From assembly GCA_949130495.1 (NCBI GenBank), contig OX422207.1, positions 367,929,868 through 367,993,867 on the forward strand: a stretch of 64,000 nucleotides of DNA, read 5' to 3'. The position numbers and the translations under genes are program-made. This stretch comes from Sambucus nigra (Eukaryota > Streptophyta > Magnoliopsida > Dipsacales > Adoxaceae). Positions within the stretch are counted from its first letter, which is position 1. Every line of letters begins with the position of its first letter. Shown here piece after piece: positions 1 to 11,413 of the stretch. The notes under the pieces were generated by a model. The model had not been told where the DNA came from. It ran no database searches and worked only from the letters and a program-made list of their open reading frames with translations.

Positions 1-1605
1 GAGGTTTAATTTCCAAGCCTCCAATAATGAGTCAGAGTATTTATCCCTTTTAGAAGGACTCTACCTTGCTAGAGAACTGAATATTGACCAGCTCTTGGTT
101 CATAACGACTCCAGGTTAGTTGTGAATTAAATTATGGGAGTATATGAGGCCAAGGGCGACAGAATGTCCAAGTACCTTGGAAGGGTAAAAACAATACTGA
201 AGTATTTTAGAGAGGTAAAGATGAAGTGGATACCTCAATTAGACAAAGATCGGGCCAATACCCTAGCATGTTTGGCTTTTTCCATAAAAATAAAGATTAG
301 AAAGTCGGTGTCGGTGGAGATCTTACATTGGTCGACCATTAAAGAGGAAAATAGCACTGTGGAATTTTGTTTGAACTTGAACATGGTAGCTTCTTGGATG
401 GATCTTATCATTCGATACATCAAAGATGGGGAATTGGCCGATTTAAAAGATAACAAGAAGAAACTAAGGTACAAAGCGATAAAGTTCTCCATCATAGGAG
501 ACATCCTGTACAAGTAAGGATTCCTAATCCCTCTACTCAAATGTGTCCATCCGTCCGAGGAAGAATTTATTTTGAGGTACGTGCATGAGGGATCTTTCTC
601 CATTAACATAAGAGGAAGGTCATTAGTGAAGAGAATCATGACTCAAGGATATTGGTGGTTCACACTGACCAAGGATGTAATTGCATACATGAAGAAATGT
701 GACAAGTGCCAAAGGTTTAACACCATTCCCCATCAACCTCATCAGCCTCTTACTTCAATCACCTCCCCCTGACCATTTTCAGTTTGGGGGATTGACTTAG
801 TAGGACCATTGCCAAGGGTTGTGAACCATTATCACTATCTTATTATAGCTATTGATTATTTTTTGAAGTGGGTAGAGGCTGGGGTAATGATCATAATAAC
901 ATAGAAGAAATCCTTCAATTTATTTAAAAAAACATTATATGCAGATATGGCCTGATAAACACTCCAATTTCTAATAATGGGAAGCAATTTTGGAACATAT
1001 CCCGCGGGAAGTACTGTGAGCGGTTCGACATCAGATAGTTCTTTTCAACTCTAGGCCGACCCCAGGACAATGGGAAGACAGAGATGACGCACATAACAAT
1101 TCTCGATGGAATAAATAAAATGTTGGAAGATGCCAAATGGATATAGATTGATGAGGTGCATACTGTCTTATGGGCATATAGGACGATAGAGAAGAGACTA
1201 AAGGGGGAAACTCCGTTCATGTTAGCCTATGGCTCAGAGGATGTGGTGTTGATGGATATTAGTCTCCCCACTCACAAGTTCTAAATATATGACCCAAGGG
1301 AGAATATGGAAGAAATAAGACTAGATTTGGATCTTATAGAAGAACTAAGAGAAGATGCTGAGGTTAGGTAAGATGCCTATCAAAAAAGAACAACAAAGTT
1401 TAAAATAAGAGGGTGAAGGCCCGACCATTATCAATAAGATACCTAGTTCTAAAGAAAACATGACAAATGCCCAATAATCTTCATCTTAACTGGCATGGTC
1501 CCTACTGGGTGATTGAAGAGGTGGTTCTAGGAATGTATCGGTTGGAGAACTCAGATTGAGAGGTATTCTCGAATCCATGGAATGCTGACCATCTCAAAAA
1601 ATATT
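1..1605 (+). pseudogene. Ty3/gypsy (Tat-like) pol 3' fragment, element A: second RNase H plus integrase
   Basis: This is the C-terminal end of a retrotransposon polyprotein, cut by the window edge. From base 2 one frame reads an RNase H-like segment (LARELN, NDSRLVVN, VYEAK, 1-290) of the type found as a second RNase H in Tat-lineage elements. The integrase zinc-binding region follows (HEG, then CDKCQRF, 590-720), then the core (GIDLVGPLP near 790) and the C-terminal motif (NWHGPYWV near 1,480 to HLKKYY near 1,600). Stops at 128, 515 and 770 are in the same frame, and frameshifts follow after about 900. The second catalytic aspartate of integrase, normally S-D-N-G, reads S-N-N-G at 970-981, so the enzyme is dead. 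The IN end is followed by the tandem repeat and by an opposite-strand gene, the usual Tat-like order. The gypsy integrase call is secure; the lineage is inferred from the second RNase H and the context. Confidence 0.88.
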
Positions 1606-1845
1606 ATTAGTAAGAGTTTTGTATCAGTTTTGTTTATCAATGTAAATGAGAATCAAATTATGAATGAAACATTTCCAAGTGTTCTCTCATATTTTGTTGT
1701 TTGAATGATTTTAGATTGAATGTATTATATCATTCTAAGCTACAGAACATAATTCATGGGGAAGCATCTCTTACTCACCTACGGTAACATGACAGTCCAT
1801 ATGGGATCAACCTTGTTCATGGATAATCAATAGCATCGAGTGGGG
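1606..1845 (+). other. 3' untranslated spacer after integrase, element A
   Basis: This is AT-rich sequence between the integrase end and the tandem repeat. No reading frame or recognisable motif is visible except a short purine run (GTGGGGGAC) near 1,841, just before the first repeat unit. Confidence 0.4.
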
Positions 1846-1853
1846 GACATATC

Positions 1854-2330
1854 AAACATCATTAATTTGGTGGAAAAACTCTCTCGAGCGAGAAAACAGT
1901 ATTTGGGTGAGACGACTCTCATCCATACACACTCAAAATGAAGAGAGGGGACTTATGATGCAAACACCATAATTTGGTGAATTTAAATTCAAAAATCACT
2001 TAGATGTGGTTGATGTGAAACATCATTAGTTTGGTGTAAAAACTCTCTCAACCAAGACGATAGTGAATGGACGAGATGACTCTCATCCATACACTCTCAA
2101 AACCATGAGAGGGGACTTGTGATGCAAACACCATAACTTGGAGAATTCAAATTTAAAAATGACATAGCTGTGGTTCATGTTAAACATCATTAATTTGGTG
2201 GAAAAACCCTCTCGACCGAGACGATAATGTATGGATGAGATGAGTCTCATCCATACGCTCTTGAAATGGCGCAGAGGGGACTTGTATAATTTGGTGGAGA
2301 ATTCAATCATGATTAAACATCATATTATAT
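1854..2330 (+). repeat. Tandem repeat of about 164 bp, three copies plus a partial one
   Basis: The phrase CATCATTAATTTGGTG recurs at 1,857, 2,021 and 2,185, exactly 164 bp apart, and again in shortened form at 2,318 (133 bp on, so about 31 bp lost). Each unit also carries CTCTCTCGA-like, GAGACGA, CTCATCCATAC and GAGAGGGGACTTGTGATGC-like segments in the same order. It lies between the end of pol and the end of the opposite-strand gene of element A. Tandem repeats in the region between pol and the 3' LTR are known in Tat-lineage elements and can seed satellites. Confidence 0.88.
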
Positions 2331-2706
2331 TGTCTTTATAATGAGAGGATGTACATATTGATAAAGTTGTCACTTATTCTTGTCTTATCTAAATATGGGA
2401 TGATGTGTGCATCAGTAAGTTAATTGGTGATATCAAGGTTATAATACATCTTATGGTTACTTGATTAAACATAAGAAGGCATCATACATGTAAAGTAAAT
2501 GAGGGAAAATCATAAGTACTATTCATCCATTCATAGGATGGTAGTTAATGATTAGAGGATTTTTCCATTCAAAAACATGAAATCATAAGTACAGGAAGAG
2601 CTACTATTTTATTAATAAATTACAGAAATTGTTCAAGTGATTTGAAGGTTTACAACCAAAGGGAATTAGGCCACAGGCGGTCGCCTAAAAACTGAAAAAT
2701 AAAGAC
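2331..2706. other. Spacer between tandem repeat and antisense gene
   Basis: This is AT-rich spacer without a supported gene. It probably holds the convergent 3' ends of the pol-strand transcript and of the opposite-strand gene. No clear terminator or polyadenylation signal can be singled out. Confidence 0.35.
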
Positions 2707-3333
2707 CTAAGCTTGAGGATTCATCCCTGCAGTATTCAAGTTATCGACCTCCTTAGGACCCAGCACATCTCCAGCTACAATACTATCAGCTTTCATATGT
2801 TCGACAGGCTCAATCTCATCCACCTGGTTCGTAATCTGAACTATGGGATCCTGTTTAGCCAATGCCTCGACTTGGGTCAAAGCAATATTTTCAAGAGAGT
2901 TATCTAGGCTGAAAGTCTTCAACTTCTCAGATAGGTGGGAAATCTCAGTGAACTTTAAAGTTGGCCATAGGCAACCATTGTGATCACCTCTTTCAAAGTA
3001 TTGCACACTATGGCCTACGAACTCCTTAGAAGATTTAAAGACCTCCATAGCTTGTTTCTAAGCCCCAGAGATCTTTCTATCAATAACCTCTCTTATCTTC
3101 CTAGCAATCTCAGTGGAATGTTGGTTATTCAGAGACCTGATAGCCTCATCATGACTTTTATTCATATTAGTAATTACTTTAGAGTGCTATTTCTTTTGGC
3201 TCTCAATATGAGTCTCCAGCTCTTGGATATGACTCTTTTGAGCCTCATTATCCTTGATAGCTTGACAAGCCAGGTGGATCTCAGTGAATTTCTTCTTGAT
3301 CCATTGATGGAGATTCTGAAGGAAGATAGTTGA
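2707..3333 (-). pseudogene. C-terminal coiled-coil exon of the antisense gene of element A
   Basis: Read on the minus strand, one frame runs from about 3,330 to a stop at 2,707 and is broken by two in-frame stops, one after ESQKK and one after KISGA. The upstream half is rich in K, E, Q and H with heptad-like spacing (AIKDNEAQKSHIQELETHIE, MNKSHDEAIRSLNNQHS), which suggests a coiled coil. The last 110 residues are acidic and polar. A purine/AT-rich stretch and donor-like sequence upstream on the minus strand suggest that this is a separate exon following the block at 4,107-4,436. Proteins carrying the 'putative gypsy-type transposon' domain commonly end in coiled coils. The function is unknown, and the gene is broken. 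Confidence 0.6.
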
Positions 3334-4106
3334 ATTCATAAAAAAAAAATAAGTTAGTACGAGATGACCTTGTGGGACTACCTCACAATTGTGACAAAAT
3401 ATGAAAAGAATAATGACTTACTTGGATAGCCCAACGAAGGATGGAGCCATTAATTAGGGAGATGTTGGTGTCCTCCAGAAACATACTAGAAGACTCAAAG
3501 GTGTTAAGGTTAGTAACTCTACGGCCTTGTCCTTTCTCCCTAAGGCAGAGTTAGGGCTAATATCTAGGTTCTCCAACCTTGTAGTAATTTCATCCTCTGA
3601 GGAGATAGGTATGGCCTGACTCATCCCAATCTTGCATGGGACATCCTTAATTTTGTTTTCCTAGACCCCTAGGCTTAGCTGGGGTTGGCAGTAGTGGATT
3701 TTTCGTCTAGGGCACATGGGCCTATTTCTTCCGAACTTGTTTGAGAAAATTTCCAATTCTTGGAGCTTCCATGTTCCACACAGCTTCCCAAGTATTTCAT
3801 GGTTGGTCTAAAATAAAGAAAATGAGATCATTAGGTCAGATAGATGAAATACAACAAAATAGTTAGAAGAAATAATGTTAATACATACATGGCTCAGATA
3901 GGGGGTTCACCCCCATATCTATCTGCTCTAAGAAATAAGGGGTTATTAACTATTCAAATTGGATGATACCCCTTTTGTCTCCTTATTTTCTAACCTCCTC
4001 GAGTTTTTTTATGGCTTCAACACTTAATCTTGGATCAGATTTAATCGATATTATGGCCTTGGATCATCGTTAGGGAACTCGAGGCTCAGAGGTCATGAAA
4101 GGGACA
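3334..4106 (-). other. Intron-like and decayed coding DNA of antisense gene A
   Basis: This stretch lies between the domain-bearing block and the C-terminal exon of the minus-strand gene. Minus-strand splice-donor-like sequences occur near 3,417 and 3,890 (GTAAGT- and GTATGT-like). Short open pieces occur between them, but none can be joined with confidence. Confidence 0.4.
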
Positions 4107-5160
4107 TCAGGGCCAAATTTTGAGGCTCGTGAGATTAAAAAAATAATGTGGTTTCCAATTTTGATTGCAAGTTTGGGTTATCATCAAAGACTTCTTTTCA
4201 GACTTCCCTGCTATGAAGTGATAGTAGCCATACTGAGTCTTTAGGGATGAGATAGTGTAACATCCTCTGAAGACACTAACTGGGAGATCTATATGGTGAA
4301 CTACCATCCACAGGGCGATGAAGACGAGAATAACTCTCCACGCATTATGTGAAAGTTGGGAAGGGGTGAGACCGAGGCTGTTTAAAATGGCTCGTATAAC
4401 CGGATGCACAGGTAGCCTAAAGTTGACCTTAAACATCTGTTCGTATACACAAATTTCACTCTCTAGGCCTTGAAATTCTCTCTCTTAGGATAAAGATTCT
4501 CTCATATGGATGAAAGGTCCAATGATATAGAGATATCTCCAAAGTAAGAGGTCGACCTTAGTAACTATACTGATGTAGGATTTAACACAGGATGTGTCTA
4601 GTGTGTCATCAACTACATCTTTATCATCGTCTCGATCTGTAGTCAGGAAGACTTATATGGAATGGTAAGTTCTAGTGAAGTGATGCCCTAGAACAAAGTG
4701 AGAGGAATGTCATCTATTGGGGGGTGGCATAGCAACGTCCACTCTTAGCCCATCGTGAGATTAAAGGATCTATAAAGAAGAATATGACCCATGGAAAGAC
4801 TCATATTGGCTTGATGTTGACTTGGCCTGACTAAATAGCCTAACTTGGTTAAAAGACAAGGCTCTTGAAGAACCTTCAGCCTCCTCCAACCCATCTTGAG
4901 GGACTTCCATTGCCACTTGGAAAAAATCAACGTTCTCAATAGGCGACTCAAATATGGAATCACTAAGCTCTATAACTTGAGGATGAATGGATACAAGAGG
5001 GATGGGATAACTAGGACGAAGGGTAAAGGCTTTGGTCCTATGCTTAGCAGCTTCCTCGGTATTTTACCTTCTTATATCCCTGAACCACGTCTCTCTGAGA
5101 GTAGGGAAATCTTTTACTATATCTTATAATTTCCTTAACATCCATAGGACGACCCTCAAC
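4107..5160 (-). pseudogene. Antisense gene of element A: 'putative gypsy-type transposon' domain block
   Basis: On the minus strand, 4,436-4,107 encodes a segment matching the plant 'putative gypsy type transposon' (Transposase_28-like) pattern: FRLPVHPVIRAILNSLGL, PSQLSHNAWRVILVFIALW, then a later Y-Y-H-F and NWKPHYFF. In the family this reads as a basic/hydrophobic LPLHPF..., P-x-Q-L-x-P-N-x-W stretch. Upstream pieces to about 5,160 are out of frame or carry stops, so the start codon is not fixed; a degenerate N-terminus with MDVKEI is possible. The gene runs opposite to element A's pol and converges on it. A TATA box lies on the same strand near 5,680. Antisense genes at this place are a known trait of Tat-lineage elements. 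Their role is not established, and this copy cannot make a full protein. Confidence 0.7.
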
Positions 5161-5671
5161 TTGGTGGAAATAATGAAAAAAAGGACAAACCGCTAAAGGT
5201 TGTTTGGGTTTGACTAAAAGATCTAAAGTAAGGAATATGAAAGTTTAAAGCCAAGAACACTCATGAATAGGTTGAGTGCTTCACCGGAGAAGATGGCCGA
5301 TGATTCACCAGAGTGACCAGACGAGGGTCAAATAAAGGGGGAAACCCCTCAAACCAACATTCTCAACCCTCAAACCAACATTTTCATCCCTAAAAACCAC
5401 CCAACATAGTCTTCAAAAAAGTAATAAACTCATTAAAAAAATAATACAAGCACAAAAATTGCTAAAATCGATGAAAACTAGCAAAGAGGGAAGAAAAAGA
5501 CTACTTGGAAAAGTGGGCTAGGCTGATAATAATCGGGGAAATGGAAAACTCACCGGAAAACCTGAAGACAGTGGAAGAGAGAGTGAAGGAGCTTTGTTAC
5601 TGAAGAGTTTAGATAGAGAGGAGGTGACACACAAATGTGTAGAGAGAAGAATAAACCTTAGATATTAAACT

Positions 5672-5682
5672 CTTTTATATAC
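5672..5682 (-). promoter_or_regulatory. TATA box for the antisense gene of element A
   Basis: On the minus strand the sequence reads GTATATAAAAG. It lies about 500 bp upstream of the first decayed coding pieces of the minus-strand gene and next to the LTR-like block, where an independent antisense promoter would be expected. Confidence 0.55.
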
Positions 5683-5771
5683 CCATAATGATGGGGTTCA
5701 ACTCTCAATGAACCCATCATTAGGGAATAACTAGCAAGATGTGCACATGCGGCCACCACTACTTGGGGAGC

Positions 5772-6728
5772 ATGATAGGCCAAGGAATAAATGAAAAGTG
5801 TCATCCTCTCGTACACATCAGTACATCAGCATCTAATAAGTCAGAGACACGTACCTTCATCAGTGTAGCTTGACATTTTTACCCCTCTATCTTTTATCTA
5901 CACAGAAGACTAAGTGATAAGGTTGATTGATATGACAATATGAGACCTCATCTTGGCTCAAGAAAATCTCAGCTCAAGATGACCCTATAAAGTGTTCTCC
6001 CCTGAACCGTACTTCAATAACTATCTCATCCTCAGGACGAGACCATATGCCACCTTGGTGGGACTACGCCTTGCCTCGTCCATCTCAGAAAGATAAGACC
6101 ATATCAACTAAGGGAGACACCTCATCTCGTCCTAATGCAAGTCAATCGAGATTACACTTCGTAATTATCAATATGAAATCTAGTGGAACGTTAGTGGTCT
6201 CGTACGACCGACGCCTCATCCTAGCAGAACACGCTCGACTTTCGACAAGGCACGTGGAATCGAGTACGCATGGGAGAGTTCACGTGGGATGCGAGCCCAT
6301 GCGAGAAAAATCATTACAACAGCACCATCCCCACATGTGGATAATATCTCGTAATTATTACTCACATTCATAAAGGACAGATGGTAGTACATTATTGGAC
6401 ACTTGGTGCTTTGCATGCCTCATGCATGACTAGGGTGCATATGACATCACCCCAGACATATAAATACTTGTCTTCTACATCATTATAATGGATTATAAAA
6501 TGTTTACCCTACTAAAACTTTATCTAAACCTTTACTTAGAGAGAGAAATCTTGAGTGCTTGTATCCACATTCTATTAGAGCCCGTATTTAGTTGATTTCA
6601 CACAATCACATAGTGGGCTGAACCACTTATATCTGGTGTTATCCTCTCTTTTGCGTCATCTCTTTTGTATTACATATATCTTTTATACTCCATTCTTGTC
6701 TGGTTTTGAGCTCACACAACATATTGAT
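5772..6728 (+). mobile_element. LTR-like block, probable 3' LTR of element A
   Basis: This is a plus-strand block with promoter-like architecture. A purine run GGGGAGCA precedes TGATAGG at 5,772. A good TATA box (TATAAATA, 6,459-6,466) is followed about 150-200 bp on by a GGGCTGAACCACTTATAT-like tail and an end near CTCACACAACA. This resembles the U3-R-U5 order of plant gypsy LTRs. No second copy exists in the window, so the LTR call rests on position (after the antisense gene of A) and motifs. ATTTGGCGA follows immediately at 6,727 and looks like a Tat-type primer site, so the block could instead be a 5' LTR of another element. Confidence 0.45.
6459..6466 (+). promoter_or_regulatory. TATA box in LTR-like block
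   Basis: TATAAATA stands in a GC-richer context (CCCCAGACATATAAATACTTG) within the LTR-like block of element A. Transcription would run to the right. Confidence 0.5.
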
Positions 6729-6729
6729 T

Positions 6730-7944
6730 TGGCGATATCAATTATGGTATCATCACCAAGTGTGGACAAGAAAGTCTTCACTATAAGTCCTCATAACGAA
6801 GCAGTTGGGTTTGTTAAAAATTATAAGGATGTCCTTGCGGCTTTGGTTCTGATGGAAGATAATAGGCGATGGGGCTTGATGCATTCTCCAAATGGAAGAG
6901 GCTTCTCATTGGCTGCTATTTTGGGATAGTGGGTAGTCAGGAAACCCATTAGGACTACGGCATTAAAAAAATTAGCCAAGTTATATCGACAAAGGGATCG
7001 TTCCATGTCCAGGTGGATCATATTCATCCAAGTATAAAGAAACCCCAAGGCCATGACTGCCATGGGGAGATTCTATCCCTGGCTAATCAGATGGAAATAT
7101 TGATAAGATCCGTATGAGGTTAATCATTGGATTTACCAAGAAAGATAAAATGGGAAACAATTACAAGAATGTATGCATGTAATTCAATACCTTTGACTTG
7201 GTAGAAATTAGAAGAAGCAGGGCCACGAAAGAAGTATTTAATAAGGGGGTTGAATGTGGCATTGTTTGATAAACCAATGCATCTTTTGGCAATCTAGTTC
7301 AAGTCTTACTAGGATTTTATTTCTTCAACATCTGAGGCGGCATCATTATAGGGTGAAGTACCTTTGGGCTTAATCCCAAGTACCTCACAGATTCCTCAAG
7401 TGTAATGATGAACTCTCCCATGAAGCAATGAAAGTATGGGTTGTGATGTTCTAATGAGACACTAAGACCTATAGCGCAAATTATGTCTGGATAGAGTAAA
7501 CTCCCCAAACTTGGTGGCACAAGGAAGACCAACCTTAGGAAGGGTATCAGTGTAGGTGGATTGCATATAATCATTCCAGACAGCGAAATGGGATAGAGAA
7601 CCTCCAGGATCTTAAAAGTCAATGTGAAAATATGGTAAGTCACCTCGATCAATGAAGAACCTCATATTTCCCTCCGAGGACAAGAAAACCCAAACAACTG
7701 TGTCTTCGTACTTATCACCTGAAAGCAATGGATCATACTTGACACTAAAAGTGAAAGTCTTACAGGCACCAAAAAAATCATCACCTTTGCCAAAAATGCA
7801 AGAGCGACGGTAAAATATAAGTTTCTGTTGGCGAACTGCCAGTGGAGCGACGACATCCGAAATTGGGGCTGAGATAACAGTGGTGGAAGGAGTACTAGTG
7901 GCAGTGGGAGAAAATGGTGCAAATAGTGCACTAGAAGAAGCCAT
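6730..7944 (-). pseudogene. Second antisense-type gene, plant-mobile-domain-like, broken
   Basis: On the minus strand an ATG at 7,944 opens a Ser/Thr/Pro-rich N-terminus (MASSSALFAPFSP) and runs for 110 codons. The reading continues in another frame at 7,652-7,317 with FHCFMGEFIITLEE and SVRYLGL, the F-x-F-G-E-x-x-I-T-L-E-D pattern of plant-mobile-domain or transposon-associated proteins. A third piece (7,063-6,821) has ALGFLYTWMNMIHLD and ANFFNAVVLMGF. The frame changes mean that it is a pseudogene or contains small introns. Gene orientation matches the antisense gene of element A, but no pol of its own is visible nearby, so it may belong to a deleted plus-strand element. The family call is by motif only. 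Confidence 0.5.
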
Positions 7945-10028
7945 AGGAAAATCTTAGAGTAGAAAGCTTATGGTAGTAAAAGAAGAGAAACATAGTAGCG
8001 ATGGTTAAAGGTGGCAAGGAGAGAGGGAAGACGGAGAACCAACAAATAAAATCTTAAGAAGAACTCAACGATGGCGAAAATGTTTTTTTATCTTTCTAAG
8101 CACTCTGAAGATGATAATAGCAAATGAAAGGTGAAAGAGAGAATGATAAGTGTTGGTATATTAGATGCATGGGATTCAAAATGAACTATTGAGCTTCCAA
8201 TAAGGGAATGTGCTAGCCATCAAAATGATTACAAATGGACACATGGCGCTTTGGGGAGTGCTTTGGTAGTTAAAATGACAATCTCACATCATTAATAAGG
8301 TGACGCTTTGGAGAAAGGGAGTGTTTCTTTTAGAAGAATTAATGATTTTGGCGCCATAATTTTTTAACTTTAATAGAAACCTAAAAGCCCAATTAAAGAA
8401 AATCCTCAAGGTACAAGTCCAAACGATGGTACGAGAGGTTAACGATGCATCAGGGGCCTTTTAACTTTAAATTTAAGAAGGGAGGTTGTTCATAACACGG
8501 TTAAAAAAGATCAATATGTCCCCTTGCCATAAGTCTAAATGAAGCTAAATTTGACTTAAGTACATCGGGGAGAATTTTCTTTTTGAACAATTTGAAACGG
8601 GGACAACTATAACTTAGATAAATTGGGGGGAATTTTACAAGTTCAATGCCAAAAAATTTCTCTCAAGGAAAATGAAGAGAATTTCTGTTCTTGGGGCATG
8701 CCTAACAAAAATTGCATGGAGCTAGATGTGATGGAAATAAGTTCCCAGGGATAATTGATGGTCCATCAGATTAAGAGGTTTTCCTACAGACATTTCCTGC
8801 GCTCACAACAAATCTCTACATGAAGGAGAAAATGGATTGACGATAATCTTTGTATTAGAGAGAGCTTCCCAATTAAAAAAAATAACTCAAGAGAAGGAAA
8901 CAACATGAAGACAACGAGGCAGATTAGTGAGGCAACTCAACGAAGCAGCTCAATGAGGAAACTTACTAAGAGAGATATTCTTTATCTTTCGTTCTTACTT
9001 AGTCAAATTATATCTGTTAATTACATTAATTGTAATGCTGTAACGATTATAATATTGAGCGTAAGGTCAAATGGTACTTGCAATAGACTAGGCCTGGTAG
9101 GGTTTGGGATAACTTACATGCTCTATCGAATGACTTCATCGTGGGAACTTTAGAGGGACTTGGTATGGAGGATTGTGAAGTGAGGTAATGCTTAGGATTA
9201 TCATGACCATCTTAGACACACCTGGCAAAACATCGAGAAACCTTTATCATCGAAGCTTGTGCAGAGTAACCTTGAGTTCCATCGTATATGGATCTTTGAG
9301 CCAAACAACCCTCTACCAAATGTCAAATATACTTTAGGTGATGTCACTAGCCACCTATCCCCTATCCAATCCGAAATTGAGTAAAACACTGTGATATTGG
9401 AGTTGTTAGATGGTTTAGTGAGCTCCCCTGTCGTGATAGTCTTCTGACACATAGTTGGTGGGAAAAATGAATTTATTAACATTTAATGATTATGACGTAG
9501 GGTGTGTTGACCCATCAGACATTTAATGCTTGAGAATTAAAGTGTGAGAGGAATGTGTTTCACATTAACAAGGATTGAGACATCTTAGGAAGGGTGTGGG
9601 GCTATTTATGGGCCTCTACTATTTCTTAGAGGGGATAGTCCTTTCTAGAAAGAGATAACACATTGAGAGCAAAAGAGTTATTGAAAAGCCAAAGTGTAGT
9701 CACCCACCATTGTCATTTATTGTGAAGCTTTTAATAGCTAACCAGAAATATATCAAAGGTTGTGGGTGTGTTAGTTTCCTGCCAAAGTGTATCTAAGGTG
9801 CTTACTTCTCTCTCCTTCATTATAATTTGAGTTATACATGAGATATTTGTGAGTCCAATATGAATGTTTATTATATACAATATAATGTGTTTATTTTTCA
9901 TTATTAGGAGTACTTGAGTTATTGTTTATCACCATATCTTTAAGGGTTATGCCTCTACTGGTATTACTATACTCCTAGGTTTCAAGTGGACTTCCATCTG
10001 ACAATAATATTTTCTTATTTTTTTATAG
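7945..10028. other. Unassigned non-coding DNA, possibly LTR remnants
   Basis: No gene is supported here. The stretch 8,570-8,640 has two GGGGAGAATTTT/GGGGGGAATTTT phrases typical of the region just before a 3' LTR. Near 9,600 a CTATTTATGGG sequence reads CCCATAAATAG on the minus strand, a TATA-like box in the same style as the LTRs of element B. A degraded LTR of the minus-strand element D may lie around 8.6-9.9 kb, but I could not match it to the LTR at 43.9 kb. Confidence 0.3.
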
Positions 10029-11413
10029 GATGATCCTTTATCTCCAAGGGACATTATAGATATTGGTGATATCCCTCCACCCAAAGAACGATTAAGTACA
10101 ATCATCGAATATATATTTGTTCCACCTCCTTAATTGCCCCATTCTCCAATGACTGGGCTTATATATTCTAGGATGTCTCCTTCTGAGCGTGCTATAACTG
10201 CAACTCAAAAAATATCTTTGAAAACATATAGCTAGTCGTAATTCCAAGTACGACTATTGAGTCTTCCATTCCTTCAACTCCTGGTGGAGTTGCCTCTGAC
10301 TGTGGTCCCTTCAACTAGTTCAATTGAGGTAGGTCTGTAAAAGATTTTTATTATTGATGTTATTACATTATATAAGTAAGTTGAATTATCAATACTTTGA
10401 TTAATGTTACAACTATAGGTGATAATGGTAGCCACATTTGTGCTTCTTTTATACAAGCTTCCTTTTGTTCGTGAGATCGTTGTTTATATAATCACCACAT
10501 TTAAAATAAAATCTCACTCTGCATGTTTTTAAGTGAACTTTTAATGTGATCCTTCGATTTATGGTGTTTGAGCCTTCGAGAAGGGAAGATATAGACCATT
10601 CATCCCCCCCAGCTGCGGCCGATCCTGTTTTAGTTCCATTTGGTGAAGAAGTGGAACCTCAAGCTTCTTTTGGTAATGTACCAGTTCAAGCTTCATGGGA
10701 TTTGTTTCTCCTTATTCTATGTAACTCTTTATAAACCTCTATATGAATTAACTCAATAATTTATAAGGTTTCTCTCAAAACCCACTTTGTAAGTCAACTT
10801 AATATCTTACTACTAAGATTTCTCTAAAATAATTTACGCTTTTAAGTCCACTTAGAAGATTACTACTAAGGTTGTTCTCAAAATTTACACTTCGTAAGTC
10901 AACTTCGTAGCTTAGTACTAATGTTTTTCTAAAAAAATTTACACTTTTTAAGTTAACATAGTAGCCTACTACTAAGATTTTTTCCTTAAAATTTACACTT
11001 TGTAAGTCAACTTAGTAGCTTATAACTGAGGTTTTTGTAAAACAATTGACACTTTGAAAGTCAACTTAGTAGCTTACTCATAAGTTTTTTCTTAAAATTT
11101 AAGCTCTGTAAGTTACCTTACTATCTTACTAGTTAGTGTTTTTGCAAATTTTGATAAACCTGCTTGGTGATTTAGCACCAATTATGATAAGGTTTGGCTA
11201 ACCCTTATGTTTTAATTGTGTTTGCATCCTTTTATAGAAGGAAACCCCCTTGAGGAACCTCCTCTTTTTATGCCTTATGTTGAGGTGGATCTAGATGATC
11301 CAGATCATTCTCACTCATCCTCTTATTACGATCAAGTCTCTACGGCCCACGTGAAAACTAGGGAGAGTGAGTCTGGTTTTGAGCATCTTTTTCCAAGAGT
11401 GGAACTAGCCTAG
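10029..11413 (+). pseudogene. Antisense gene of element D, three visible exons
   Basis: Three plus-strand exons can be seen. The first, 10,029-10,328, sits between a TTTTATAG acceptor and a GAG/GTAGGT donor (DDPLSPRDIIDIGDIPPP, then an internal stop). The second is about 10,546-10,734 (PAAADPVLVPFGEEVEPQ). The third begins at 11,238 after CTTTTATAG (GNPLEEPPLFMPYVEVDLDD) and stops at 11,411-11,413. The protein would be acidic and rich in proline and serine, without a recognisable catalytic domain. The gene converges on the minus-strand pol that ends near 12,240, as in elements A and B, so it is most likely the antisense ORF of element D. It is broken by stops. The function is unknown. Confidence 0.5.
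10770..11150 (+). repeat. Minisatellite of 53-54 bp, seven units
   Basis: The phrase AAGTCAACTTAGTAGC recurs in more or less altered form at 10,791, 10,844, 10,896, 10,950, 11,004, 11,058 and 11,110. The steps are 53, 52, 54, 54, 54 and 52 bp. Each unit carries TTTACACTTTGTAAGTCAAC, a CTTACTACTAAG segment and TTTTTCTAAAA-like DNA. It occupies the interval between two exons of the antisense gene of element D, that is, an intron. Confidence 0.9.

Noticed and set aside
2713..3333. Plus-strand frames across the last exon of antisense gene A
   Set aside because: The minus-strand reading has coiled-coil character and continuous frame; the plus-strand frames are complements of it.
10770..11150. CRISPR-like array of short repeats
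   Set aside because: The units are contiguous with no unique spacers, in a plant retrotransposon; this is a minisatellite. The same holds for the palindrome array at 51.4 kb, which lacks a fixed repeat-spacer structure.
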